NCBI RefSeq assembly: GCF_001700315.1
Contig: NZ_MASJ01000039.1
Span: 124,001-188,000 of the forward strand
From: Caryophanon tenue
GTDB taxonomy: Bacteria; Bacillota; Bacilli; Bacillales_A; Planococcaceae
DNA length: 64,000 bases
Direction: 5' to 3'
Shown here: positions 1 to 8,181 of the stretch, piece after piece
Position numbering within the stretch: position 1 is the first letter of the stretch
How the letters are laid out: each line of letters opens with the position of its first letter
The notes under the pieces: generated by a model
The model's input: the letters and a program-made list of their open reading frames with translations, nothing else
Told to the model about the DNA's origin: nothing
The model's database searches: none
Program-made: the position numbers and the translations under genes

Positions 1-733
1 AGCTCTCTTCTTTTTCAAAGTATTCGAGTGTTTTCGCTAAATACGTCAATTTCTCGGTATTTGTAAAATCCTCTTTTGTAATAAATTTTTTACACGCTTG
101 AAGTGCCTCTGTCGTTTTATGATAGCTTTCATCTGCCACGTTGACATGTAAAAAACGCTCAGTCCAATACACGACATCGTCCTTTTTCTTCGTCCGTATA
201 AAGACAGATGGGGTGTCATTGCCGAAGTCCACGATCAGCGCGGTATTATTAACACGTTTTAAGCTAATGCCCTCAACATCTTGAATGGCTAACACACCGT
301 CTGCTTGCTTCACATCAATAAACGTGTCCTTTTCATCAATTTTCATAATTGCTAGTACACGTACCGTTCTGTCTACCCACGTACAGTTATCAAAAAGACC
401 GATAAATAATTCCCCACTTTTAATATTTGGGTGCTGTGAGGCATTGTGTAAATGTGTCGCAATATGCTGAGACTGCGATAAAAACTCGGATTCATTGCGA
501 AAAATTTCAGTCGCATACGCATACATTTCATTCATATGAATATTGCTTGCATGGGTAAAACGATATTCATCTAGTTGCTCAAATTTTTGGAACGCAACTG
601 TCGTCCATGCCGCTTCTAATTCCATCGACATGTCTGTAAAAATCGTGTCGCTTAGGCGCACCGTATCATTATTCGCATTGCCAACATAATGAATGGCGTA
701 GCGACTTAGTTTACTATCACTTACTTCAATCAT
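1..733 (-). CDS. Nucleoid-associated protein (NdpA/YejK, NA37 family), 3' part missing
   Basis: The reading frame starts at 733 (ATG) behind AGGTGA and stays open to the left edge, so only the first 244 residues are present. The N-terminus begins MIEVSDSKLSRYAIHYVG, followed by stretches typical of the NA37 nucleoid-associated family: a region around NIHMNEMYAYATEIF and a segment ending GELFIGLFDNC that leads into a beta-rich core with VLAIMKID and a DxxFIDVKQ strand. Members of this family bind the nucleoid in proteobacteria; the role in Bacillales is not established. It is separated from the next operon by a hairpin at 783-816. Family assignment is from pattern recognition of the translated frame and is fairly good; function is inferred only. 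Confidence 0.7.
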   Translation of the reverse strand, partial: MIEVSDSKLSRYAIHYVGNANNDTVRLSDTIFTDMSMELEAAWTTVAFQKFEQLDEYRFTHASNIHMNEMYAYATEIFRNESEFLSQSQHIATHLHNASQHPNIKSGELFIGLFDNCTWVDRTVRVLAIMKIDEKDTFIDVKQADGVLAIQDVEGISLKRVNNTALIVDFGNDTPSVFIRTKKKDDVVYWTERFLHVNVADESYHKTTEALQACKKFITKEDFTNTEKLTYLAKTLEYFEKEES

Positions 734-782
734 ATTTTTCACCTATTTCTCTAATTTGCCATTTCACTATACCATAATAAAA

Positions 783-816
783 GACATTGTCCGAGCTGTT
801 TTGCCCGAGCAATGTC
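783..816 (-). terminator. Terminator-like hairpin after the mhqD-like gene
   Basis: GACATTG and CAATGTC arms flank a partly paired CCGAGC/GCCCGAG inner stem. On the minus strand the hairpin lies just after the stop at 829 and is followed by TTTTATTAT, so it probably ends the five-gene mhq-like operon. Confidence 0.6.
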
Positions 817-828
817 CTTGTGCCTTAC

Positions 829-1431
829 TTATAAAAATGTACGTACAAACCATGCTTTTGCATCATTTACTTCGTCCATTGTTAGTTGGTGACCATATTG
901 ATACCAAGCAGTTTCTACGGTTGCGCCTGCTGCTGTTAGAAGCTCTGTTAGCTCTTCTGACTCTGCTTTTGTACACATCGGGTCATTCACACCAGCTGCG
1001 ATAAATACTGCTGTACCCTCTAAATTTGGAATCGTCGCATCACGACGCGGTACCATTGGATGGTGTAAAATCGCACCCTTCACACTGTTTTCATACGTAA
1101 AGAGTAAATTCGCCGCGATATTCGCACCATTTGAATAGCCAAGTGCGACAACATGTTCACGGTCAAAGTGATATCGCTCACTCGCTTCCCCAATAAATTC
1201 ATGTAGCTCTTTTGTGCGCAACGCTAAATCTTCAAAGTCAAACACACCTTCTGCTAAACGGCGGAAGAAGCGTGGCATGCCTTGCTCGAGTACATTGCCG
1301 CGTACCGATAAAACATTTGCTGTCGGGTCAATTAGCTGTGCTAATTGTAGCAGTGATTGCTCATTGCCACCTGTACCATGTAGTAATAAGAACGTCGTTT
1401 GTGATTGCCCTGCTTCATAAATGTGTTGCAT
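829..1431 (-). CDS. mhqD: MhqD-like alpha/beta hydrolase (phospholipase/carboxylesterase family)
   Basis: A 200-residue alpha/beta hydrolase. HGTGG at 18-22 forms the oxyanion region, GYSNG places the nucleophile at Ser100, and Asp150 (AAGVNDPM) and His181 (YGHQL) complete the triad. Size and sequence fit the MhqD/YodD carboxylesterases that in B. subtilis are induced by quinones and hydroquinones and repressed by MhqR. ATG 1431 follows AAAGGGAGG. It is the last gene of an operon with a MarR regulator, two ring-cleaving dioxygenases and a flavin reductase, which supports a role in handling ring-cleavage or conjugate products, although the substrate of the family is not known. The symbol is by similarity and context. 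Confidence 0.75.
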   Translation of the reverse strand: MQHIYEAGQSQTTFLLLHGTGGNEQSLLQLAQLIDPTANVLSVRGNVLEQGMPRFFRRLAEGVFDFEDLALRTKELHEFIGEASERYHFDREHVVALGYSNGANIAANLLFTYENSVKGAILHHPMVPRRDATIPNLEGTAVFIAAGVNDPMCTKAESEELTELLTAAGATVETAWYQYGHQLTMDEVNDAKAWFVRTFL

Positions 1432-1445
1432 GTTGTTTCCTCCCT

Positions 1446-2060
1446 TTATTGTGGACGCGCAATGGTTAGTAGCTGACCAATTGTTGCGTAATCATTTCCT
1501 GCTAAACGACTCATCGCCTGTAGCTTTACGGGGTCAATATGTCCTCGTTCATTATAAATATCTTCATCAATGTGATAATGTACGACACGACCAATCAGTA
1601 AATCACAGCCCGACTGACCGTCTTCCCCGCCAAGTGGCACATGTTGGACAAGTTCACATTCAAAACGAATTTTTGCCTGTGCCACTGCTGGTACACGAAT
1701 AACTGTACTATCAACAAGTGTAAAAGTTGTTTCATCAATTTCACTCTCATATGATGCTAAGTTTGCCGCTGTTTTATTCACGTCATGAACGATATCTTCA
1801 CTCACAATATGCACAACAAATTGCTTATTGTTTGTAATATTATGAGCCGTATCTTTTTGAACGCCTGCTTTACGCTGCACAGATACACTGAGCATCGGTG
1901 GATTCGATGACACAATATTAAAGAATGAAAATGGCGCTGCGTTGGCAACACCCTCTTCATTAATAGATGTCACAAACGCAATTGGACGCGGAATGACGGA
2001 GCCAATTAAAAATTTGTAGTTTTCACGTTCTGTTAAAGACATTGGATCGATTGATTTCAT
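1446..2060 (-). CDS. Flavin reductase-like FMN-binding protein
   Basis: A 204-residue member of the flavin reductase family (split-barrel FMN fold, PF01613-like). Early family signatures are visible: GSVIPRPIAFVTSINEEGVANAAPFS followed by PPMLSVSVQR, with the typical later FECELV and GRVVHYH strands. Such proteins reduce or bind FMN and often partner oxygenases or act alone on small electrophiles. ATG 2060 follows GAGGTG; the gap to the dioxygenase stop upstream is 3 bases and the MhqD-like gene follows after 14, so it is co-transcribed. In B. subtilis a nitroreductase (MhqN) holds the comparable position; here this unrelated flavoprotein may replace it, which is an inference. Confidence 0.75.
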   Translation of the reverse strand: MKSIDPMSLTERENYKFLIGSVIPRPIAFVTSINEEGVANAAPFSFFNIVSSNPPMLSVSVQRKAGVQKDTAHNITNNKQFVVHIVSEDIVHDVNKTAANLASYESEIDETTFTLVDSTVIRVPAVAQAKIRFECELVQHVPLGGEDGQSGCDLLIGRVVHYHIDEDIYNERGHIDPVKLQAMSRLAGNDYATIGQLLTIARPQ

Positions 2061-2063
2061 ACA

Positions 2064-2996
2064 CTACACCTCATTATATGTGACCATTACACGCGGTAAT
2101 GATTGTTCTAGTTGCTGACGCTTCTCCTCGTATTGTGGTGGAAGCATCAGTCCTTCGCCCATTGTATCAATACTTTCATCATGTGCAAAGCCTGGTTCGT
2201 CCGTCGCAATTTCAAATAAAATACGGCCAGGTTCACGGAAATACAGCGCATTAAAGTAATTACGGTCTTTAATGTCCGTTACATAATGCCCTTGCTGCGT
2301 GACATGCTGCTGCCACGCGATATGCTGTGCATCTGTTGCTGCGCGCCATGCAATATGATGGACAGTACCCACACCTGTTGTACCGCGCTCACCTGTTACC
2401 ATTTTCACATCAATCGTATTGCCAAGTGTTGCACTTGCAACGTAACGCGTATAATCACCTTCTGTTGCTACATACGCTAGCCCCATTGTGTTCGTTAGCG
2501 TCGTAATCGTTTCTTCTGGGTCAGCTGAATATAATACTGCACCTGCAAAACCTTGAATCGCATATTGTGCAGGTACACCACCCGCCCATTGATTTTTCTG
2601 TGACACATCACGCTCCACAAGCTCTAACTGTAAGCCGTGTACATCGCTAAATTGTAAAACGACTTCGTCAAAGCGCGTTGTTTTTGTATACGCAATCTGT
2701 AGTGTCGTTAAACGTTTTTCCCAATAGGATATCGACTGTTGTGGAATCGCAAAGACGGTCACACCGACTTGACCGTCGCCAATTTCACCTTGGTACGCGT
2801 TTATCCACGGGAAAAAGGTCATAATCGTGCCTGGTCGTCCTCCGTCATCGCCAAAATATAAATGATACGTTTCCGGGTCATCGAAATTGACCGTTTTCTT
2901 CACTAAACGTAAACCGAGCACACCTGCATAAAAATCAACATTTTCCTGCGGGTCGCCAACAATCGCTGTAATATGATGAATGCCTACTGTTTGCAT
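2064..2996 (-). CDS. Ring-cleaving dioxygenase, MhqO/MhqE type (first of tandem pair)
   Basis: A 310-residue two-domain glyoxalase/extradiol dioxygenase-fold protein (vicinal oxygen chelate). The opening GIHHITAIVGDPQENVDF and GLRLVKKTVNFDD are hallmark MhqO/MhqE sequences; metal ligands are expected at the first HH, at VHHIAWR in the middle, and at the Glu in LFEIATDEPGF. Length matches B. subtilis MhqO and MhqE. These enzymes are thought to open hydroquinone or catechol rings. ATG 2996 sits 8 bases after AAGGAGG and 12 bases after the stop of a second dioxygenase, with which it shares only moderate similarity, so the pair is an old duplication and not a recent one. Confidence 0.82.
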   Translation of the reverse strand: MQTVGIHHITAIVGDPQENVDFYAGVLGLRLVKKTVNFDDPETYHLYFGDDGGRPGTIMTFFPWINAYQGEIGDGQVGVTVFAIPQQSISYWEKRLTTLQIAYTKTTRFDEVVLQFSDVHGLQLELVERDVSQKNQWAGGVPAQYAIQGFAGAVLYSADPEETITTLTNTMGLAYVATEGDYTRYVASATLGNTIDVKMVTGERGTTGVGTVHHIAWRAATDAQHIAWQQHVTQQGHYVTDIKDRNYFNALYFREPGRILFEIATDEPGFAHDESIDTMGEGLMLPPQYEEKRQQLEQSLPRVMVTYNEV

Positions 2997-3008
2997 AGCG
3001 CTGCCTCC

Positions 3009-3944
3009 TTAATCAAGCGGTTCTAAATCCGCTTCAATATCCGCACGGTGCGGCTCTAAAAAATCTGGTAAATCAAGTTGTTGTCCTAATGTATCAATAT
3101 GTCCATCACGTAAAAACCCTGGACCGTCCGTTGCCAGTTCAAAAATAATATGACCGACAATATTGACATATAAACTCTTAAAATAATAACGGTCAATAAT
3201 TTGTGTCGGGACTAAGCCAAATGCGCGAATACGCTCTTCCCATGCGGCAAGCTCCTGTTCATCTTTTACACTTAATGCAATATGGTGAATACTGCCGCGC
3301 CCTGGTCGTTCAACTGGGCCATCTTGCTGTACAACGAATAATTCCGTTTCAAGTCCACCATCTCCGCGGAAGCGAATGCCCTCTTCAGTACGCGCGACTA
3401 CCTCATATCCAAATAGCTCCGTTAACACCGTCTCCATTTGTTGTACATCACTTACTGTTAACTCTGTCGTGACAAATCCTTGAATCGCATATGTTTGTGG
3501 CACTGTTGATTGCTCCCAATACGTCCAAGCAGTTGGGGGTATAAACTGTGCGTCTGCTACAAACGCTAAACGTAAACTGTCTGGGTCTTCAAATAAAATT
3601 GCCTGTTTATCTGCATATATCTGTTGCGCGCTTACTGCGACACCTGCTTCTGTTAAACGTTGATGCCAGTACTGTAACGCCTCTACAGATGGCACACTTA
3701 ATGCCACCTTTGTAATAGCATCGGTCCCTCGGTGTGTACGACCAACCATTGGAATTTCAAAGAATGTAAGCTCGGTTCCAGCCGTACCGATTTTATCTCC
3801 ATAAAATAAATGATACATACTCGGAGAATCTTGGTTGACCGTTTTTTTCACGCGACGTAGCCCGAGAACATTTGTATAAAATGCATCTGTTTTTTTACCG
3901 TTTTTTACGACCATTGATACGTGGTGATGTCTTGTAAATTTCAT
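3009..3944 (-). CDS. mhqO: Ring-cleaving dioxygenase, MhqO type (second of tandem pair)
   Basis: A 311-residue vicinal-oxygen-chelate dioxygenase. It starts MKFTRHHHVSMVVKNGKK, continues GLRRVKKTVNQDSPSMYHL, and carries the second-domain HHIALSV and the LFELATDGPGF/IFELATDG glutamate region expected for iron binding. It is the first structural gene after the MarR regulator (15-base gap) and precedes another dioxygenase. ATG 3944 follows AGGAAG by 8 bases. Expected role is oxidative ring cleavage of hydroquinone-type compounds in the cytoplasm. The symbol mhqO is by similarity; which of the three dioxygenases in this window is the true orthologue cannot be told by eye. Confidence 0.8.
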   Translation of the reverse strand: MKFTRHHHVSMVVKNGKKTDAFYTNVLGLRRVKKTVNQDSPSMYHLFYGDKIGTAGTELTFFEIPMVGRTHRGTDAITKVALSVPSVEALQYWHQRLTEAGVAVSAQQIYADKQAILFEDPDSLRLAFVADAQFIPPTAWTYWEQSTVPQTYAIQGFVTTELTVSDVQQMETVLTELFGYEVVARTEEGIRFRGDGGLETELFVVQQDGPVERPGRGSIHHIALSVKDEQELAAWEERIRAFGLVPTQIIDRYYFKSLYVNIVGHIIFELATDGPGFLRDGHIDTLGQQLDLPDFLEPHRADIEADLEPLD

Positions 3945-3959
3945 TTTTTTCTTCCTATT

Positions 3960-4391
3960 CTATAATGAATTTTGAGCTGTTTTGCCGACACGCTTTGTAA
4001 TAGAAACCAACGTCTCTAATTCTTGCTCTGTTAATCCTTCAAACATTTTTGCCATTTGCTGTGCATGTTGTGGGAAAATACCTTCCATAAATGTGCGCCC
4101 TTCATCGGTAATCGCTGCAAAAATTACACGACGGTCTGTTGCACAATGAACGCGTTTAACATAGCCCTTTTTTTCAAGCTTATCGACAACATACGTAATG
4201 CTGCTGCTCGCAATTAAAATTTTCTTCCCAATCATTTGAATCGGCTGGTCACCTCGGTGATACAATAATTCCAGTACGGCAAACTCAGTAATGTTCAAGC
4301 CGTACCGTTTAATATCTTGGCGCGAAACCTCTGCCATATATTGCGATGCACGCATCATAACAGTCATCGCCTTCAATTGAAGTTCTTCCAT
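3960..4391 (-). CDS. mhqR: MarR-family repressor, MhqR-like
   Basis: A 143-residue MarR winged-helix protein: LNITEFAVLELLYHRGDQPIQMIGKKILIASSSITYVVDKLEKKGYVKR is the recognition region, followed by a wing (CATDRRVIFAAITDEG) and a C-terminal dimer helix. B. subtilis MhqR represses quinone-induced mhqNOD, mhqED and mhqA. Here the gene leads a five-gene operon of the same functional type, and an 18-bp inverted repeat resembling the MhqR operator lies 30 bases before the start. No lone conserved cysteine is needed for MhqR-type sensing, and this protein has Cys only in the wing, so the ligand mechanism is open. Autorepression is inferred from the operator position. Confidence 0.82.
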   Translation of the reverse strand: MEELQLKAMTVMMRASQYMAEVSRQDIKRYGLNITEFAVLELLYHRGDQPIQMIGKKILIASSSITYVVDKLEKKGYVKRVHCATDRRVIFAAITDEGRTFMEGIFPQHAQQMAKMFEGLTEQELETLVSITKRVGKTAQNSL

Positions 4392-4420
4392 GTTTTCACC
4401 GCCTTTATTCCAAATTCATT

Positions 4421-4475
4421 TATCTTTAATTCGAGATATTTTATTTTATTATAGCATAGTCATAGTAAAATGCAA
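4421..4475 (-). promoter_or_regulatory. Promoter and MhqR-type operator of the marR-mhq operon
   Basis: Reading the minus strand, TTGCAT (4470-4475) and TATAAT (4448-4453) are separated by 16 bases. Just downstream, at 4421-4438, is TATCTTTAATTCGAGATA, whose minus-strand form is TATCTCGAATTAAAGATA. This matches the known MhqR inverted repeat of B. subtilis (TATCTC-centre-GAGATA pattern). The site covers the probable transcription start, a position expected for repression. Near-identical sites lie at 6436-6453 and 22610-22627. Confidence 0.75.
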
Positions 4476-4487
4476 CCAAGAAGGTAT

Positions 4488-4523
4488 AAAAAAAGTACCC
4501 AAATCATGTTGGATACCTTTTTG
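4488..4523 (-). terminator. Terminator of the YczE-type gene
   Basis: On the minus strand, AAAGGTATCCAA pairs with TTTGGGTACTTT around a CATGA loop and is followed by a run of seven T. It begins right after the stop at 4525. Confidence 0.7.
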
Positions 4524-4524
4524 A

Positions 4525-5151
4525 TTAATGAGGTTGTACAATATACTGCTCTTTGCTTAATACATTGAATAACTTTTCGTTCATCTGCAGTGACTTTGCC
4601 ACAATTGGGCCTAAACCAATTGCCATAAAGACCGTTCCAATACCGACTGGACCACCAATTGTAAAACCGACAATCGCTACGCTTACTTCCATCACTGTAC
4701 GCGCTTTTGTCACACTCCATCCAAGACGCTGTGTTAATAAAATCATTAAGCTATCGCGTGGACCTGCGCCAAAATTTGCCACAATATACATGCCACAACC
4801 GAAGCCTAATAACAAGATACCTAGTACAAACATGCACGTTTGTAAAAATAAGCCTTCTACATCTGGTAATAGCCAGTTAAATAAGTCAATAAACAAACCA
4901 ACTGAAAACATATTAATCCATGTACCAAATTTCGGCATTTCTTTATTAAAATAAATCCCAATGACTAAAACAATCACACCTGTGACAATTGCCCATGTGC
5001 CAATTGTTAAGCCATAATTAGCTAATCCTATATGCAGCACATCCCATGAGCCAACGCCCAACATACTGCCTTTAATCGTTAATGTAACACCTAATGCTAA
5101 AATCATGAGCCCGCCCATGAAAAAAATCCAGCGTAATCCGTTTGTTGACAT
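4525..5151 (-). CDS. YczE/YyaS/YitT-family integral membrane protein
   Basis: A 208-residue protein with about five hydrophobic segments. GGLMILALGVTLTIKGSMLGVGSWDVLHIGL near the N-terminus and NFGAGPRDSLMILLT in the middle are signatures of YczE-like membrane proteins. YczE of B. subtilis influences surfactin production, but no general biochemical role is known. ATG 5151 follows AAGGAAG by 8 bases. It is monocistronic: a hairpin follows it and its promoter region separates it from the third dioxygenase. It lies between two quinone-defence units but no shared operator was seen in front of it. Confidence 0.75.
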   Translation of the reverse strand: MSTNGLRWIFFMGGLMILALGVTLTIKGSMLGVGSWDVLHIGLANYGLTIGTWAIVTGVIVLVIGIYFNKEMPKFGTWINMFSVGLFIDLFNWLLPDVEGLFLQTCMFVLGILLLGFGCGMYIVANFGAGPRDSLMILLTQRLGWSVTKARTVMEVSVAIVGFTIGGPVGIGTVFMAIGLGPIVAKSLQMNEKLFNVLSKEQYIVQPH

Positions 5152-5357
5152 GTCAATCGCTTCCTTCTTCTCTATTCACAATGCAGTATTATAACAAGAG
5201 AAATTCGTCACATGCCTTTTTCTGAATACTTATTCTTTAACAATACACTTAAGAAGTGCTCTTTACGCATATGCAAGATAAGTGGCGACTTTTATGAGAG
5301 TAGTACCCATTTTCCATAAAAGCGTTGCCCAACTATATATCCATAAACAAAATAACA

Positions 5358-5388
5358 CCACGGCAAAATAACATTTGCCGTGGCTTTA
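5358..5388 (-). terminator. Terminator-like hairpin after the third dioxygenase
   Basis: CCACGGCAAA (5358-5367) and TTTGCCGTGG (5374-5383) form a perfect 10-bp stem with a short loop. The T-tract on the minus side is interrupted (TGTTATTTTG), so termination efficiency is uncertain. Confidence 0.6.
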
Positions 5389-5426
5389 TTTAATAAGGAG
5401 AAGTATTTTTCAAACGCTGCATACCC

Positions 5427-6404
5427 TTATTCTTTTTCAAATGTTTTTGTACTGCGCACTGTATCAATTGGTCGTACAACAGATTCAATGTATGCGCGTT
5501 TTGGCTCTAAAAACGGCGGCAGTGATAATTTTTCGCCTAATGTTTCATACGGCTCATCCCCCATAAAGCCAGGACCGTCCGTTGCCCATTCAAATAAAAT
5601 CCCGTTTGCTACACGTGCATATAAAGATTGGAAGAAGAAGCGATCTACAAAGCCAGATGTGCCAAAACCGATTTGACGTAAACGCTCATCCCATGCTTCA
5701 ATTTCAGCGCGGTCGTTTACACGGAATGCAGCATGATGCACCGTACCAAACCCTTGGCGTGCGCGTGGTAATGTATTGTTATGTTCAACAATTACACGTG
5801 CACCGTTGCCACCTTCTCCTACTTCATATAAATAGAAGTTACCTTCTTGTCCAATTTGCGTATATTGCATCGCTACTTCCATCACTTTATGGAAATAATC
5901 AAAATCTGCAATGCGAATCGTTACCGGTCCTAAACCTGTAATCGCATATTCAAGTGGGACAGGGCCATTTTGCCAAGGCGTTCCTGATGCTAAGCCTTCT
6001 TGTCCTTCATCTGATACAAGTGCATATTGCTGTTCATCAAAATCTTCAAACGCTAATGTTTTTACGCCAAACTCTTCTGTAATGCCCGCATGTTTGATAC
6101 CTAGACGGTCAAATCGTGCTTCCCAATACGCTAATGCTTCATTCGTTGGCACGCGGAATGACGAACGATAAATTTCATCTGTGCCGTGTTGCCCCTTTTG
6201 AATACCTGGGAAATCAAAGAACGTCATATCTGTTCCGGCATTGCCACGGTCATCGGCGAAAAATAAATGATATGTTTGAATATCATCTTGATTGACTGTT
6301 TTTTTCACAAGACGCATGCCTAATACATATGTGAAAAACTCATAATTTTTTTCTGCGCTTGATGTAATTGCTGTTACGTGATGCATACCTTTTACTGTTA
6401 CCAT
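5427..6404 (-). CDS. Ring-cleaving dioxygenase, MhqA/MhqO type (stand-alone)
   Basis: A 325-residue vicinal-oxygen-chelate dioxygenase, slightly longer than its two relatives at 2064-3944 because of a C-terminal extension (VRSTKTFEKE). Signatures are MHHVTAITSSAEKNYEFF, GMRLVKKTVNQDDIQTYHLFF, VHHAAFRV and LFEWATDGPGFMG. The last motif has Trp where many relatives have Ile or Leu. ATG 6404 follows AAAGGGAG by 9 bases. It is transcribed alone from a promoter that overlaps the second MhqR-type operator, so it probably responds to the same signal as the operon at 829-4391. In B. subtilis mhqA is likewise a separate MhqR-controlled dioxygenase gene. Confidence 0.8.
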   Translation of the reverse strand: MVTVKGMHHVTAITSSAEKNYEFFTYVLGMRLVKKTVNQDDIQTYHLFFADDRGNAGTDMTFFDFPGIQKGQHGTDEIYRSSFRVPTNEALAYWEARFDRLGIKHAGITEEFGVKTLAFEDFDEQQYALVSDEGQEGLASGTPWQNGPVPLEYAITGLGPVTIRIADFDYFHKVMEVAMQYTQIGQEGNFYLYEVGEGGNGARVIVEHNNTLPRARQGFGTVHHAAFRVNDRAEIEAWDERLRQIGFGTSGFVDRFFFQSLYARVANGILFEWATDGPGFMGDEPYETLGEKLSLPPFLEPKRAYIESVVRPIDTVRSTKTFEKE

Positions 6405-6435
6405 AAAGAATCGCTCCCTTTGTCTCGTTTTTTAA

Positions 6436-6481
6436 TATCTCGATTTAAAGATACTTTAACACGAAATAATAATCTCGTCAA
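6436..6481 (-). promoter_or_regulatory. Promoter and MhqR-type operator of the stand-alone dioxygenase
   Basis: TATCTCGATTTAAAGATA at 6436-6453 differs at one central position from the minus-strand form of the operator in front of the marR gene. On the minus strand TTGACG (6476-6481) and TAAAGT (6453-6458) are 17 bases apart and form a plausible promoter whose -10 edge touches the operator. The gene starts 32 bases downstream. Confidence 0.7.
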
Positions 6482-6502
6482 CTATTTATAAAAATAGAAA
6501 AA

Positions 6503-6532
6503 GCAGATGTGAAAAAGACCTTTCACATCTGC
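6503..6532 (-). terminator. Terminator of the WHH nuclease gene
   Basis: GCAGATGTGAAA and TTTCACATCTGC form a 12-bp perfect stem, followed on the minus strand by TTTTTC and a T-rich tail, ten bases after the stop at 6542. Confidence 0.8.
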
Positions 6533-6541
6533 CTTATGCCG

Positions 6542-7435
6542 TTAATATTGACGTTCTAAACCGCCACCCCAAATAACACGACCACCTACGTGTTCCGTTT
6601 GCGCATGTGTTTTGGCATCGACCAATTGCAATGTCCCTGGCTGTTCATGATGATGCCATGTATAACCAGCTGGCGTTTGCCCTTGTCGTAATGCTTCTAT
6701 ATCATCCGCACTTAACCCGATAATTTCACCAATTGCTGTATCTTCTAAAATTGCTTTATAAAGTTGCGCATTGGCAATTTCGTCGTGCTCTTCGTCTGTC
6801 AGTAAATATTCATCGGGTGCTAAGCGAGCCGTAAATGCCGCTTCAAATACGGGGAATACGTCTGAGATCATTTGTTCACCAATTAGAAGCTCTGTTCGTT
6901 CAAATGCGACACCTGTAATGGGGTGCACAGTTCCTTCATATAATTCATTGATCGATTGAATCGCATCAACATTACTAAAATCTGCGGCAACAATTTGGTC
7001 ATCTTGGAACACCTTACTGCCGACACTTGGCGTTTTCCAAAGTGATTTAGCGGCTGTTTTAATGCGTTGTTCGTCGCGCCCAACAACGCCTGCTACTGCT
7101 TCGTATGTATGGTTTACACCATGCTGTAGCATTGAACCAACACTTGAAAATACGGCCTTTGTTGTATCTTTCACTTCATTCATACCGGATTGGCGAACTT
7201 GTGTATCTTTGTTTAATACACCTTGTAACGTTCGAGCTGTCCCTTCCGTTAAATGCGATGTTACGTATAACCCTGCTTTTGAAACATCTTGCGTCATATT
7301 GCCTGTATCACGTACAAATTGTGCAGTTTGCTTTAACCCCGCTTTTTCCACTGTACCACTAATCACATCTGTTGCCGTATGAATCGTTGTTTCTGTAATG
7401 CTCGTTGCTGTGTCAAATACCTTTTTAAGTACCAT
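6542..7435 (-). CDS. Orphan HNH/EndoVII nuclease with conserved WHH motif
   Basis: A 297-residue protein. Residues about 257-297 hold the complete WHH-nuclease signature: GYTWHHHEQPGTLQLV, then TEHVGG and IWGGG, as in the C-terminal toxin domain of many polymorphic toxins. The first 130 residues are polar, helical and repetitive (many Thr, Val, Ala, Lys heptad-like turns with QTAQFVRDTG, KDTTKAV and similar), without signal peptide, LXG motif or membrane helix. A middle region (about 150-250) with FERTELLIGEQMISDVFPVFEA links them. The role could be an intracellular or delivered nuclease, but no SMI1/SUKH-type immunity gene adjoins it. ATG 7435 follows GGAGG by 11 bases. The domain call is firm; the biological role is open. 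Confidence 0.72.
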   Translation of the reverse strand: MVLKKVFDTATSITETTIHTATDVISGTVEKAGLKQTAQFVRDTGNMTQDVSKAGLYVTSHLTEGTARTLQGVLNKDTQVRQSGMNEVKDTTKAVFSSVGSMLQHGVNHTYEAVAGVVGRDEQRIKTAAKSLWKTPSVGSKVFQDDQIVAADFSNVDAIQSINELYEGTVHPITGVAFERTELLIGEQMISDVFPVFEAAFTARLAPDEYLLTDEEHDEIANAQLYKAILEDTAIGEIIGLSADDIEALRQGQTPAGYTWHHHEQPGTLQLVDAKTHAQTEHVGGRVIWGGGLERQY

Positions 7436-7609
7436 ATTTCTTCAAGCCTCCTTTTTCTTCAACGGTATCATAATCACTAGAATATTTCGACTATTTATAC
7501 TTTCAATGATTTGTTTTTCATTTCGTCACAAATGAAAGCGTTTTATTTTCAGTGAGGTGGGAACATATATTATAAGAAAGTCCATACTTTACTTGAGGGG
7601 GTTAATTGT

Positions 7610-7960
7610 ATGATTTGTCACACATGTAAACGCGAAATGACAATGGAAATGATGCCTTGTTCGATTTGTGAAGCAAAAAACTTAAGCGAAGTAAACATGA
7701 CCGGTGAATTTTTTGATATGAAAATGGATGAGAAACAGATGTCTGCCTCTACGCACGATACGCATATGGATCATAAGGAAGAGATGGAAAACAAAATGAT
7801 GCATGGCGAGGGAGACGACATGCTCGATGAAGAAATTGCTGCTCAGTTTACCGTATCAGTAGATGATTTAAAACAACGCCACACAGCTCCACCACCAGAT
7901 GATATGCAGTTTTATGCAGACGCTCAAGATACGGATGAAGAAGAGGAGAAAGAACGTTAA
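7610..7960 (+). CDS. Small acidic protein with CxxC...CxxC N-terminus and Met/His-rich middle
   Basis: Not recognised as a named family. The 116 residues begin MICHTCKREMTMEMMPCSIC, giving two CxxC pairs (3/6 and 17/20) like a small zinc ribbon. Residues 33-75 are rich in Met, His, Asp and Glu (MDHKEEMENKMMHGEGDDM), and the tail is strongly acidic (DTDEEEEKE). ATG 7610 lies behind a GAGGGGG ribosome site. The gene is divergent from the WHH nuclease with 174 bases between starts. The composition suggests metal binding; an immunity role for the neighbouring nuclease is possible only by position and acidity. The C-terminal part LDEEIAAQFTVSVDDLKQRH looks folded. Confidence 0.65.
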   Translation: MICHTCKREMTMEMMPCSICEAKNLSEVNMTGEFFDMKMDEKQMSASTHDTHMDHKEEMENKMMHGEGDDMLDEEIAAQFTVSVDDLKQRHTAPPPDDMQFYADAQDTDEEEEKER

Positions 7961-7977
7961 GTCATTCATGGTAAACA

Positions 7978-8125
7978 ACTAGGTGTGTCTGGAGAGTGCG
8001 CCTAGTCGTTACATGCATAAAACGAAGCCACGCTCGCAAAAAGCGTCACCCAAAACGAAACGATTTTGACGATATACAAATAAATAAAACAAAGCTCCGG
8101 CGAATGTAATATTCGCTGGAGCTTT
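7978..8125. terminator. Two hairpins between the acidic protein gene and uppP
   Basis: ACTAGG...CCTAGT (7978-8006) follows the plus-strand gene. AAAGCTCCGGCGAAT (8091-8105) and ATTCGCTGGAGCTTT (8111-8125) form a strong second hairpin; on the minus strand it is followed by GTTTTATTTATTT, so it probably ends uppP. The second hairpin resembles those at 18498-18536 and 58436-58473 around a GCGAATGT core. Confidence 0.6.
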
Positions 8126-8181
8126 GTTCAATTACGAGAATAGTTTTATTTCTACTCCCCTTTTATTTAACCGCTCATTTA

